From NCBI GenBank assembly GCA_965205045.1, contig OZ242031.1, forward strand, positions 3,100,001 through 3,164,000: a stretch of 64,000 nucleotides of DNA, given 5' to 3'. Below, in pieces: positions 52,805 to 61,859 of the stretch. The first letter of the stretch is position 1; each line of letters begins with the position of its first letter. Under the pieces are notes generated by a model. The model was not told the DNA's origin. It worked only from the letters and a program-made list of their open reading frames with translations, and ran no database searches. A program made the position numbers and the translations under genes. This DNA is from UBA6522 sp965205045. Its GTDB lineage: Bacteria; Pseudomonadota; Gammaproteobacteria; Steroidobacterales; Rariloculaceae.

Positions 52805-55800
52805 TTACTCCCCGACAGTGATGGGAGCCATGCCGTTCTCTTCGAGCAGGCTGTTGAAGGCAGTCAGGTCCTCGGCAAGCACTGCGTTGAACTGGTTCAG
52901 ATGGCCATCCTGGAGATCCGCAAATTCTGCAGCCATTTCAGTGAGCTGCACAGTCGGCGGAAAATCGGCGTTGGCGATGTGTCCGACAAGGCCCAGCAGC
53001 CTGATGAGCAACCGGCTTGGCTCTCTGAAGGTGTAGTCCTGTCCGCGCCCTGTCGAATACATCTCGTAGAGATTTTCTTCCACCGCGATGATCGCCTGAT
53101 CCAGTTGCTCCGACGCGGCGACGATAGCCTGCGCGCCTTCATCGCCCACCAATTCGTCCTGGAGGGCATAGATCCGGCTCCGGATCACTTCGGCCTGGTT
53201 GATGATTCCCACTACGCTGTTGACAACCTCGCGAACCTCAAGCAACAGGCTGGTCTGAGCCTGAATGTCCTCTTCGGTTCCAACGGTATGGGGATCTTTG
53301 ATTACCAAGAGATCCCCGCTGGTTTCCTCCCCGTCGACCGAGAGTGTCACGGTGTAGTTGCCGGGAGGCGCCATGATGGCGGTACGCCCGGCTGCCCCGC
53401 CGGGGATCGGCCTCCAGCCTTCCGGGCCAAGCTCGACCCACGGTGCGACCAGGGGGCTGGTTCGCAGTCTGGGCTCGTCGGTCAGGTCGTATCGGAGGTC
53501 CCACCAGACCCTGTTGATTCCGCGATCCGCCGAACCGTCGAGGACCCTGATCGTCTGGCCCGCCTCATCGACGATGCGGATGGTGACGTCGGTCGCCCCT
53601 TCGGTCCCCAGGTAATAGTTGATGGGAGCCCCGTAGGGTGGGTTGTCGCCAACGCTCGGGTCCCCCCGCTGGGCTACAGGCGGCTCGATCGGCTGAAATC
53701 GATAAGTCGAACGCAGATCGAAGAGATGCACGTCCGATGCGAGAATTTCAGGCGTGAGCTGCTGGAGTGGCGTAATGTCGTCAAGGATCCAGAAACCGCG
53801 GCCGTGCGTCCCCAGCACCAGGTCGTTGAAGTGCTCTTCGACAACCACGCCGTGCACAGGCGTGTGGGGAAGATTCGTGTGCAGGAGGAACCAGTTGGCG
53901 CCGTCGTCGAGCGAGACGAACAGGGCGTAGTCGGTTCCCAGGTAAAGCAGACCTTCCCGCACCGGGTCCTCCTCCATGACACGGGTATTGATGCTGAAGG
54001 TGTCGCTCGTGGGGAGCGTGGCGGTCAGGTCCTGCCAACTCTCGCCGTAGTCGCTGGTCTTGTAGACAAAGGGATTGCGGTTGTTCTGCTCGTGCAGGTT
54101 GACCGCGATGTAGGCGCTGCCTGCGTTATACCTCGATGCCTCGATGTGACTGACGGTTCCCCACGGCGGCAGGTCGGGAATGTTGGCCGTCACGTCGGAC
54201 CAGTTGGCGCCGCCATCCCGGGTGACATGCATGAGCCCGTCGTTCGTACCGGCCCAGATCACGCCCTCCTGCAGAGGCGACTCGGCAATGGCAAAGACGA
54301 CACCGTCTTCCGTGCCCGAGTTCATGGGCGTCAGGCTGGGCATGCTCTGCAGTCTGCCGAGATCACCCGTGGAAAGGTCCGGGCTGATGGTCTCCCAGCT
54401 ATGTCCCCCATTGGTGGTCATGTGCACATACTGGCTGCCGACGTAAACCCGGTTGTGGTCGTGAGGTGAGATGATGAGGGGAAAGGTCCTGTAGAACCGG
54501 TACCTGAGGTCGATATCGGCCCAGCCCCACGCGTAGTCCGGCCATACGCCGACTTCGCGTTTGTGGCCGGTGCGCAGATCATAGATATCCATCGCGCCAC
54601 CGGGGTGGCCGGTGGACCAGATGATGTTGTTGTCGACGGGATCGGCCACGGCAATGCCGGCTTCGGTGCCCCCGACGGCGTGCCATTCGCCCCGGGCGAT
54701 CCCCCCGCCGCCCCTGACTGTCGTGCGGCTGTTGCTCGGACCGCGGTGCGAAGGCCCGTCCTGAAGGTTGCCGTATACGTTGTAGGGGATCTGGTTGTCC
54801 ACCGTGACGTGGTAAAGCTGGGCGTTGGGAATATTGATCTGCGACCAGCTGGTGCCGCCGTTCCAGGAGATGCCCACGCCGCCGTCGTTGGAGTCGATCA
54901 TCCGGTTTCCGTCCGTGGGATCGATCCACATGTCGTGATGGTCGCCATGCATCTGGTTACCGACCCTCGTGATGCTCCGGCCCCCGTCCATGGACAGGCT
55001 GAGCGGGGCCGAAAGGAAAAAGATCTTGTCGGGGTTGTCCGGCGCGACTTCGGCCCGGGTGTAGTAATGGGTCCGGCCGGCCATGTCGAGGTCATAGCTC
55101 CTCAGTTCCCAGTTCTCCCCGCCGTCCTCCGAGACCCAAAGCTGGCCGCTGCTCGTTTCCTGTCCCTGGAAGGGCATGCCGCCGCCGGTCTCGATCAGGA
55201 CATAGATTCGGCTGGGGTCGCTCGGCGCGATGGCGATCCCGTGCTTGCCCACCGGCGGTTCGGGCAGACCGTTTCCGGTGAGATGCTCCCACGTGTCGCC
55301 GCCGTCCCTGGAAACATGGAGGCCGCTGCCCGGCCCGCCGCTTCTCTCGCCCCAGGTCTGCCACATGCCGGCAAAGAGAGTGTCCGGGTCGCCCGGGACC
55401 ATGGCGACGTCGGAAGCACCCGTGTCCGGATTGACGAAGAGAACCCGTTCCCAGGTCTCTCCGCCATCCTGTGTGCGGTAAACGCCCCGTTCCTCCTGGG
55501 GACCGTAGCTGTGGCCCATGGCCGCCACGAAGACGATGTCGGGATTCTCCGGATGTATCACGATCCGGCCGATCCGGCCCGTCCTGTCCAGCCCCACATG
55601 GGTCCAGGTCTCGCCTGCATCCATGGACTTGTACGCACCGTTGCCGATGGGCAGGTACTTGTTGTTGTTCCTGAACCAGATCTCACCGGTCCCGGCCCAG
55701 ACGATGTTCGGGTCTGAAGGCGCTACCGCCACCTCCCCGATGAAGGGGACTTCCTGGTCATCGAAGATCGGGAACCAGGTGATGCCGCCGTCGATGGACT

Positions 55801-56026
55801 TGTGGATGCCGCCTGCCGGGTTTCCGGCGTAGTAGACCCTGGGATCGCCGGGAACCCCGGCCACCGCAGAGACGCGGTTGCCCGGGGGTCCGATATGCCG
55901 GTACTCGAGTTGATTGAAGATCTCCGGATCTATCGCCTGGGTGCCGGCCTGATTGCATGCAAACACGACAAGAGCCAGGGAAAATATCGCGATCGGATTG
56001 AATGACAGGTGCCCTTTGTTGTTCAT
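52805..56026 (-). CDS. Secreted VPS10/sortilin-like BNR beta-propeller protein
   Basis: 1,073 residues. N-terminal export signal (IAIFSLALVVFACNQ; the Cys could be lipidated, though the lipobox is not perfect). About nine BNR motifs (SxDxGxxW) are spread over ~75-720, such as KSIDGGITWFP, KSMDAGETWTH, RTQDGGETWER, VSRDGGDTWEH and MTTNGGHSWET, giving two propellers. The C-terminal ~250 residues include GVNRVWWDLRYDL-like GINRVWWDLRYDL and a helical end. The family is common in marine and soil bacteria near peptidases; catalytic activity is unproven. Confidence 0.85.
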   Translation of the reverse strand: MNNKGHLSFNPIAIFSLALVVFACNQAGTQAIDPEIFNQLEYRHIGPPGNRVSAVAGVPGDPRVYYAGNPAGGIHKSIDGGITWFPIFDDQEVPFIGEVAVAPSDPNIVWAGTGEIWFRNNNKYLPIGNGAYKSMDAGETWTHVGLDRTGRIGRIVIHPENPDIVFVAAMGHSYGPQEERGVYRTQDGGETWERVLFVNPDTGASDVAMVPGDPDTLFAGMWQTWGERSGGPGSGLHVSRDGGDTWEHLTGNGLPEPPVGKHGIAIAPSDPSRIYVLIETGGGMPFQGQETSSGQLWVSEDGGENWELRSYDLDMAGRTHYYTRAEVAPDNPDKIFFLSAPLSLSMDGGRSITRVGNQMHGDHHDMWIDPTDGNRMIDSNDGGVGISWNGGTSWSQINIPNAQLYHVTVDNQIPYNVYGNLQDGPSHRGPSNSRTTVRGGGGIARGEWHAVGGTEAGIAVADPVDNNIIWSTGHPGGAMDIYDLRTGHKREVGVWPDYAWGWADIDLRYRFYRTFPLIISPHDHNRVYVGSQYVHMTTNGGHSWETISPDLSTGDLGRLQSMPSLTPMNSGTEDGVVFAIAESPLQEGVIWAGTNDGLMHVTRDGGANWSDVTANIPDLPPWGTVSHIEASRYNAGSAYIAVNLHEQNNRNPFVYKTSDYGESWQDLTATLPTSDTFSINTRVMEEDPVREGLLYLGTDYALFVSLDDGANWFLLHTNLPHTPVHGVVVEEHFNDLVLGTHGRGFWILDDITPLQQLTPEILASDVHLFDLRSTYRFQPIEPPVAQRGDPSVGDNPPYGAPINYYLGTEGATDVTIRIVDEAGQTIRVLDGSADRGINRVWWDLRYDLTDEPRLRTSPLVAPWVELGPEGWRPIPGGAAGRTAIMAPPGNYTVTLSVDGEETSGDLLVIKDPHTVGTEEDIQAQTSLLLEVREVVNSVVGIINQAEVIRSRIYALQDELVGDEGAQAIVAASEQLDQAIIAVEENLYEMYSTGRGQDYTFREPSRLLIRLLGLVGHIANADFPPTVQLTEMAAEFADLQDGHLNQFNAVLAEDLTAFNSLLEENGMAPITVGE

Positions 56027-56194
56027 CTTGATCCCCTTGATGGATATCGCCCGGTTTGTTGTTCTGGGTTCGGCGACCGGACTGCAATCTACCCGAGACC
56101 GGTCTGTTGTATAGAGTATAGACCAACGCCATGCCCGCCAGGATCAGCATTGCCCATCCGCTGCGCATCGACCCGATGCAGCGCAGCGACGGTG

Positions 56195-57643
56195 TTACGC
56201 CGTATTGATCCAGACACTCTTGACCTGCAGGTACTCCTTGATCATCTCCGCACCGTTTTCGCGACCGATCCCACTCGCCTTGTACCCACCGGCGGGGGAC
56301 ATGACGCTCACATTCTTGTACTGATTGACGTACACGGTGCCGCACTCCAGCCGGCTCGAAATACGGTGGGCCCGTCCAAGGTCCGACGTCCAAACGCCGC
56401 CTGCGAGTCCGAAGTCGATGTCGTTGGCAATCCGGATGGCTTCGTCATCGGTGGAGTAGGGCATGACCGAGAGTACCGGGCCGAATATCTCCTCACTTGC
56501 AATTCGCATGGATGGCTCTACGTTCGTGAATATTGTCGGCTCGACGAACCACCCCGTCTCACAGCCGTCGCGATTCGAGCGCGTTCCTCCATACAGGCAG
56601 TGCGCACCTTCGGCCTTGCCGATTTCGATGTACTCCAGGATCTTGTTGTACTGGGACTCGTTCGAGATGGGCCCGATCTCGGTGGCACTGTCGGTGGGGT
56701 CCCCGAATCTCAGTTCTCCGATCGCCTCGATCAGACGACCGAGGAATTCATCGTGAATGCTCTCGTGTACCAGGAGGCGCGACCCTGCGACGCAACTTTG
56801 CCCGTTCAGCAGGAAAATGCCCGACACCACACCGCGCACGGCATTCTCCATGCGTGCGTCTTCGCAGACGATCTGGGCCGACTTTCCTCCCAGTTCCAGT
56901 GCGACACGCTTGCAGTCCCGCGCCGCTTGCTCACCGATCCTGCGGCCTGCCTCCGTCGAGCCCGTGAAACTGATTTTCGCGACTCTGGGATCCTCGACCA
57001 ATGCCCGGCCGATGTCCCGCGAGTATCCGGTCACCAGGTTGACGACGCCCGGGGGCAAGCCGGCTTCATCCAGGACCTCCATGAATTCGACGATGGACGC
57101 CGACGCATGATTGGACGGTTTGATGACCACCGTATTGCCCGCCGCGAGCAGGGGAGCCAGCTTCCAGACGGTCAGCATCAAGGGCGAGTTCCAGGGTGTG
57201 ATGGCGGCGACGACGCCCAGTGGCTCGTATCGTGTGAAGTTGAAAATTTGCTCCTGGTCGATGGGAATGACGTGGCCCTCGATCTTGTCGATGAGTCCGC
57301 CGTAGTAGTAGAACCATTCCGGGAGTCCGCGTATCTGCGCCGTCGTATCCGAAATGGACTTTCCGTTCTCGTTTGTCTCGATTTCAGCCAGCCTGTCGGC
57401 CTTGCCGGCAAACACGTCGCCGATTCGGCGCAGGACGGCGCCCCGTTTCGAGGGCGGCATCCGCGGCCAGCCGCTCTCCCTGAATGCCCGATGCGCGGCG
57501 CCGATGGCGATGTCCACATCGCGCTCCGTGCAACGGGGAATCAGTGCCCATGGACGTTGCGTGTACGGATTGACGGTTTCGAACCACTCCATGGAGGAGG
57601 GGTTGACCTGTCTGCCGTCAATGTATGTGAGGTAGCGTTTCAC
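56195..57643 (-). CDS. NAD(P)-dependent aldehyde dehydrogenase
   Basis: 482 residues: FTRYEPLGVVAAITPWNSPL, FTGSTEAGRRIGEQAA (cofactor loop), the Glu in VALELGGKSAQIV (~250) and catalytic Cys in LNGQSCVAGSRLLV (~285). Complete. The start overlaps the stop of the decarboxylase beta gene (ATGA), so it should oxidise the aldehyde made by that decarboxylase. Confidence 0.9.
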   Translation of the reverse strand: MKRYLTYIDGRQVNPSSMEWFETVNPYTQRPWALIPRCTERDVDIAIGAAHRAFRESGWPRMPPSKRGAVLRRIGDVFAGKADRLAEIETNENGKSISDTTAQIRGLPEWFYYYGGLIDKIEGHVIPIDQEQIFNFTRYEPLGVVAAITPWNSPLMLTVWKLAPLLAAGNTVVIKPSNHASASIVEFMEVLDEAGLPPGVVNLVTGYSRDIGRALVEDPRVAKISFTGSTEAGRRIGEQAARDCKRVALELGGKSAQIVCEDARMENAVRGVVSGIFLLNGQSCVAGSRLLVHESIHDEFLGRLIEAIGELRFGDPTDSATEIGPISNESQYNKILEYIEIGKAEGAHCLYGGTRSNRDGCETGWFVEPTIFTNVEPSMRIASEEIFGPVLSVMPYSTDDEAIRIANDIDFGLAGGVWTSDLGRAHRISSRLECGTVYVNQYKNVSVMSPAGGYKASGIGRENGAEMIKEYLQVKSVWINTA

Positions 57644-58218
57644 TGCGGCCCCATTCGTTCCTGCAGCGCATCGCGGAAGATCTGCCGGGACTCGGCGCTG
57701 TGGATGATGACGTAGTCCATCGGGTATTCGTCACCGGGTTCGGCCTTCAGGCAGACGAAGACCGGGCCTCGCTTCGACAGTATTTCTTCGATTCCCGACT
57801 CGAATTCCGCCAGTTCGGAAAACTCGAAAGCGGCTGCATAACCGGCTTCACGCGCCAACCCGGCGAAATTGATTTTTCCATCTCCCGGAATCGGAAAGTT
57901 TCCGTTTACCTCGTAGGCGCCGTTGTTCAGCACGAAGTGAAGCAGGTTGGGTGGCGCCAGGTTGGCAATGGTCGCCAGGGAACCGAGGTTCATCAGCAGA
58001 CTTCCGTCGCCGTCTAGGATGACCACCTTTTCGTCGGGAGCGCCCAGTGCCAGTCCCAGGCCATGCGAGGATGCTTGCCCCATCGCGCCGGTACACAGGT
58101 AATTCAACGGGTGTGGACGGATGCCCAACCAGTCGAATGCGGATTGATAGACGGGCACGACAATGCCATCCGGATAGTGATCGGCAAGCACGCGCAACGC
58201 CTGGTCGCGTTTCATCAT
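57640..58218 (-). CDS. ThDP-dependent decarboxylase, pyrophosphate-binding (beta) subunit
   Basis: 192 residues from ATG 58218 (a TTG at 58245 is possible). CTGAMGQASSHGLGLALGAP then VVILDGDGSLLMNLGSLATI is the GDGS...N thiamine-diphosphate motif. It resembles the beta subunit of sulfopyruvate decarboxylase (ComE) and the C-terminal half of phosphonopyruvate decarboxylase. Works with the alpha subunit immediately upstream. Confidence 0.85.
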   Translation of the reverse strand: MMKRDQALRVLADHYPDGIVVPVYQSAFDWLGIRPHPLNYLCTGAMGQASSHGLGLALGAPDEKVVILDGDGSLLMNLGSLATIANLAPPNLLHFVLNNGAYEVNGNFPIPGDGKINFAGLAREAGYAAAFEFSELAEFESGIEEILSKRGPVFVCLKAEPGDEYPMDYVIIHSAESRQIFRDALQERMGPQ

Positions 58219-58225
58219 TTCGTTG

Positions 58226-58762
58226 TCACTCCGGGGATCTGGCAATGAGGATGGCGACGGGTCTTGACTGCTCGTACGCCTTGGCGATCATGGGTTCCAC
58301 GACCGCAACGTCGGACTCGTCATACAGAATCGCATAGTCGAGTTCCATGGCCTCGCAAATCGGTTCGACAATGCGAACACTCAACTTGTCCGACTGTGAC
58401 GGCGTTCGGTCGGATTCCATTCCCTGCAATCCCAGGATCATGACGACGGGCAGATCGTATTCGACCGCGATTACGCGAATCGCGTTGATCGAATCCAGGA
58501 ATCCCAGGTGCTGGATGAGAAGAACGGATCGATGATCGCAGTAGGACAGGGCGGCGCAAATGGAAACGCCCTCGTCTTCCTTGCACACGGGTACCAGCCT
58601 GAGGTCCGGGTCCCGTGCGATCGGCCAGAGCACACCGTCGCAGGTCACGATGTCCGGCAGGGCAACGACGGTTTCCACACCCGCGTTCTTGATGGACTGG
58701 ATGATGGAGGCGCCGCGCAGCGCGCGGGCGGGAGATTTGGCAGGAGGTGTTGTCGCAGCCAT
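58226..58762 (-). CDS. ThDP-dependent decarboxylase, pyrimidine-binding (alpha) subunit
   Basis: 178 residues: SIIQSIKNAGVETVVALPDI, VPVCKEDEGVSICAALSYCD with the Glu that activates thiamine diphosphate (~84), LLIQHLGFLDSINAIRVIAV. This is the split N-terminal half of a sulfo-/phosphonopyruvate decarboxylase-like enzyme (ComD). Seven bases after the aminotransferase and 7 bases before the beta subunit. Confidence 0.85.
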   Translation of the reverse strand: MAATTPPAKSPARALRGASIIQSIKNAGVETVVALPDIVTCDGVLWPIARDPDLRLVPVCKEDEGVSICAALSYCDHRSVLLIQHLGFLDSINAIRVIAVEYDLPVVMILGLQGMESDRTPSQSDKLSVRIVEPICEAMELDYAILYDESDVAVVEPMIAKAYEQSRPVAILIARSPE

Positions 58763-58769
58763 ATGCAGC

Positions 58770-59855
58770 TCACGCGAAGAAGTCGCGCATCACTTCGGCT
58801 GTGCGCGACATTTCGTGGTCGAATCCGAACGTATAGCGAACGCAATGGGCAAAGTTTGGCGTATTCAGCCGTCTCGCTGCAATGCCGTTTTCAAGCAGGT
58901 AATCGTACGCCATCCGGGCGGATCGATCCGGGTCGGGAAATGTCGCCAGCACGAAGTTGGTCTGGGTGGGGTGCACGATGAGCCCATGTTCGGTCAACGC
59001 ATCGCCGAACCAGCGCCGCACCTTGACCGTTTCGGCGTAAACATGGGCTGTGTGATCCGAATCCTGCAGCGCCGCCATCCCGCTGCTGAACGCCGGACCG
59101 GAAATGGGGAACGTGATGCCGACCCGTCCCAGCATGTCGGCGATGGCGGCCGGCGCGTAGGCCCACCCGAGCCGCATGCCGGCCAGTCCGTAAATCTTCG
59201 AGAACGTGCGGGTCATGATCACGTTCTGCATTTCTTCCACCAGCGCAACCGGGCTTTCGTAATCGTCCGCTTCGACGTATTCGAAATAGGCGGAATCCAG
59301 CACCAGCAGGACGTTGCCCGGCAGGCCTGCGTGCAACCGCCTGATCTCGCTGCCGGTCAGGTATGAGCCGGTGGGGTTGTCCGGATTGGCGATCATGACC
59401 ATGCGAGTGCGTTCGGTGACGCAGTCCAAGATCGAGTCGACATCCGCCCTGAAATTGTTGTCCGGTGCGGCAATGGCGTCGGCGCCATTGGCATAGGCGT
59501 AATTGGGGATCTTCTGGTAGCCGTTCGCCGTGTAGATCAACTCGTCCCCGGCGGAGAGATAGACGCGGGCGCTTCGTGCCAGCAGGTCATCGGAGCCGAA
59601 ACCGCAGACGACGCCGTCGGGATTCAGGCCAAAGTGCCCGGCGATGGCATGCGCAAGCCTTGTCGCCGCCGTTTCGGAATATCGCTCGATGGTCTGCATG
59701 GCCTTGAGGCCGGCGGAAAGTGCCGCGGGGCTCGGACCGTGAGCGCTCTCGTTGGAGGCGATATTGATTTCTATTGGTAACTCGTCGCCCTCTTCCGCGA
59801 TGATCATGTGCGGGCGAATTCGGAGCATTCCCGGGTGTGGCGTAACTGTTGGCAT
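58770..59855 (-). CDS. HisC-like PLP aminotransferase (fold type I)
   Basis: 361 residues. IEINIASNESAHGPSPAAL (HisC-like N-terminus), ANPDNPTGSYLTGSEI, DSAYFEYVEADDYESP, and the PLP lysine in MTRTFSKIYGLAGMRLGWAY (~228) with the C-terminal Arg in CVRYTFGF. It is not in a his operon; the linked decarboxylase suggests that it makes a 3-substituted pyruvate from an amino acid. Confidence 0.85.
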   Translation of the reverse strand: MPTVTPHPGMLRIRPHMIIAEEGDELPIEINIASNESAHGPSPAALSAGLKAMQTIERYSETAATRLAHAIAGHFGLNPDGVVCGFGSDDLLARSARVYLSAGDELIYTANGYQKIPNYAYANGADAIAAPDNNFRADVDSILDCVTERTRMVMIANPDNPTGSYLTGSEIRRLHAGLPGNVLLVLDSAYFEYVEADDYESPVALVEEMQNVIMTRTFSKIYGLAGMRLGWAYAPAAIADMLGRVGITFPISGPAFSSGMAALQDSDHTAHVYAETVKVRRWFGDALTEHGLIVHPTQTNFVLATFPDPDRSARMAYDYLLENGIAARRLNTPNFAHCVRYTFGFDHEMSRTAEVMRDFFA

Positions 59856-59863
59856 GGTTGAAT

Positions 59864-61201
59864 CTACTCGTCATTCCTGTAAACGACACCGCCCTTCATG
59901 ACGAAGCTTACGTCCAGCAGCGCGCGAATGTTCTCGAGCGGACTGGTATCGGTTGCAACCAGGTCCGCGTACTTGCCCGGTTCCAGCGTGCCGAGTTCGT
60001 CCTCCATGCGCAACAGCTTTGCGCCGTTGACCGTCGCGGTCACGATCGCATCCATCTCGGACATGCCGGCGAGCTCCACGTAGGCGATGGGTTCAAGCGG
60101 GCTCAACCCGTGGAGCATGAGACCGGACCCGACGTCGCTCCCGGCCGCGATCACGACGCCCGCCTCGTGAGCCTTCGCAACACCCAGCGGCTGCAATGTC
60201 AGGAACTGATCCTTGCGAACCTGCTGGTAGGGGACCAGTGCATCGAGGTACTCATCCGTCCAGCGGGTGATATAGGCCAGGGTGGGGACAAGGATTGCGC
60301 CGGTTTCCAGGTAGAGACGAATGGATTCCTCGTCCGGGAACGAGCCGTGCTCGATGGAGTCGACGCCGTTTCGAAGCGCGGCGTTGATGCTCGGAGTCCC
60401 GTGGGCATGGGCTGAAACGATCCGCAGCATGCTGTGCGCCGTCTCCACCACCGACCTGATCTCCTCATCGAACATTTCGGGCGGGTCGTCCGGCCCGCCG
60501 TTGTCCTCGCTGCCGCTGCCGGAAACGGCGATCTTGACGAAGTCCGCCCCGCGCCGAATCTGTTCCCTGACCATCCACCGGCACGGCTCGACACCGTCGC
60601 AGAGCGGGGTCGAAGATGCGGGTTCCCAGCTGTTGCCATCGGTTACATGGACCTGTTCGCCCGCGAGGAAGATCCTGGGGCCGTCAATGAGGCCGCTGTT
60701 GATCCCGTCGCGGACGCTGAACACGGCCGGGCCGTTCGACCCGGCATCGCGCACAGTCGTAAAGCCTGTATTGAGCGCGGCCTGTGCATTGCTCGTGGCC
60801 ACGATGGCCGACTGCGCGTCGTTGTCGACTCGAGTGCCGGAGACGCGTCTGGCGTCATCCATCAAGAGAGTCGGCACGCCGTTTTGCAGATGCACATGCA
60901 TGTCCATCAGGCCGGGGAGGACAAAGCGGTCCTCCAGCGACACGACGGCAGCATCGGGGGCCCCGGCGTTTGCCGGCGAAATGTAGCCGTCCAGAATGGA
61001 TTCAACGATGTCATTTCTGATAACGATCGTTTTTTCGTTCTCAGGCGCTTGACCGGGCACGGCGAGCAATGTCCCGGCGTGAACGATCACCCAGGTGTCA
61101 TTGCCGTCCTCCTGGGCGATTGAGAGGGATGGCGGCGAAAGCGCCAACGCAAGCACCACCCAAATCCGGACCGGCAAACTGTTGTAGTACTGATGTTTCA
61201 T
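59864..61201 (-). CDS. Secreted metal-dependent amidohydrolase (imidazolonepropionase/prolidase-like)
   Basis: 445 residues with Sec signal (VRIWVVLALALSPPSLSIAQ). Metal ligands: HxH in LPGLMDMHVHLQNG, Lys in ADFVKIAVSGSG, His in SAHAHGTPSIN, His in SIEHGSFPDEE and Asp in VIAAGSDVGSGLM. These proteins split Xaa-Pro or other secondary amide bonds in the periplasm. Nine bases upstream of the aminotransferase gene, so likely the first gene of that operon. The 61,202-61,422 gap has a short minus-strand frame (YWSEGNTTSLPNLF...) I cannot assign. Confidence 0.85.
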   Translation of the reverse strand: MKHQYYNSLPVRIWVVLALALSPPSLSIAQEDGNDTWVIVHAGTLLAVPGQAPENEKTIVIRNDIVESILDGYISPANAGAPDAAVVSLEDRFVLPGLMDMHVHLQNGVPTLLMDDARRVSGTRVDNDAQSAIVATSNAQAALNTGFTTVRDAGSNGPAVFSVRDGINSGLIDGPRIFLAGEQVHVTDGNSWEPASSTPLCDGVEPCRWMVREQIRRGADFVKIAVSGSGSEDNGGPDDPPEMFDEEIRSVVETAHSMLRIVSAHAHGTPSINAALRNGVDSIEHGSFPDEESIRLYLETGAILVPTLAYITRWTDEYLDALVPYQQVRKDQFLTLQPLGVAKAHEAGVVIAAGSDVGSGLMLHGLSPLEPIAYVELAGMSEMDAIVTATVNGAKLLRMEDELGTLEPGKYADLVATDTSPLENIRALLDVSFVMKGGVVYRNDE

Positions 61202-61422
61202 AATTCTTGCCCCCGCGAAAAACCAATGAGTTCTCCTGGCAACTCAATCTCTGGGTCAAACAGCCAGATTCTATGCACCACCGTCCCAACGCGCTCTCAA
61301 GGTCCATGCGAACAGCACGTCGCCGCTGTAGTTGTCGGCAAACAGGTTGGGCAGAGAAGTGGTATTCCCTTCCGACCAGTAGGAGGACCACGCCGCGACC
61401 TGCTTGCTGGATCTTGCCGCGA

Positions 61423-61857
61423 TCAAGGGTCGTCCTGGTCTGTCAGGGCCCGCGCCTCCTCGCTCCAGTAGAACAGGCGGTTCGCGGGCATCTCTATGGA
61501 TGGCAATGTTGCGGCATCGATCACCGTGTCTTCCTCGACGATACCGTTCAGGTACAGCAGATACGCGACCAGACTGTAAATCTCGTCCGCGGTGAGCGTA
61601 CCGGGCGTGGCCATGGGCATGGAGCGATTGATGTAGTCATAGAGTGTCGTCGCATACGGCCAGAAGTTTCCGATGGTGCGCGGTAGCGAAGTGTCGCCCG
61701 CAAAGTCATTCTCAAGGTCAAAGTGGCTGCCGGAAACCCTTGTCGTCGGTAGCACGACTGCGGAACTGTCACGCGGGTCCGGGACCAGGCCGCCGGCCGC
61801 AAGCAGGGCGCTTGCCTTGAGCAGGTTTCGCCGGCTGAGCCTGGTTTTTTCGCTCAT
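61423..61857 (-). pseudogene. Tat-signal/cytochrome c chimera without a haem site (SoxC/SoxD-like remnant)
   Basis: 144 residues. The start MSEKTRLSRRNLLKASALLA is a twin-arginine signal of the molybdenum sulfite-dehydrogenase (SoxC) type. From ~62 it reads IGNFWPYATTLYDYINRSMP, GTLTADEIYSLVAYLLYLNG and DAATLPSIEMPANRLF, the C-terminal part of the diheme cytochrome that partners SoxC. No CxxCH and no molybdenum domain remain. Most likely a deletion that fused the beginning of one gene to the end of the next. Confidence 0.65.
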
Positions 61858-61859
61858 GT

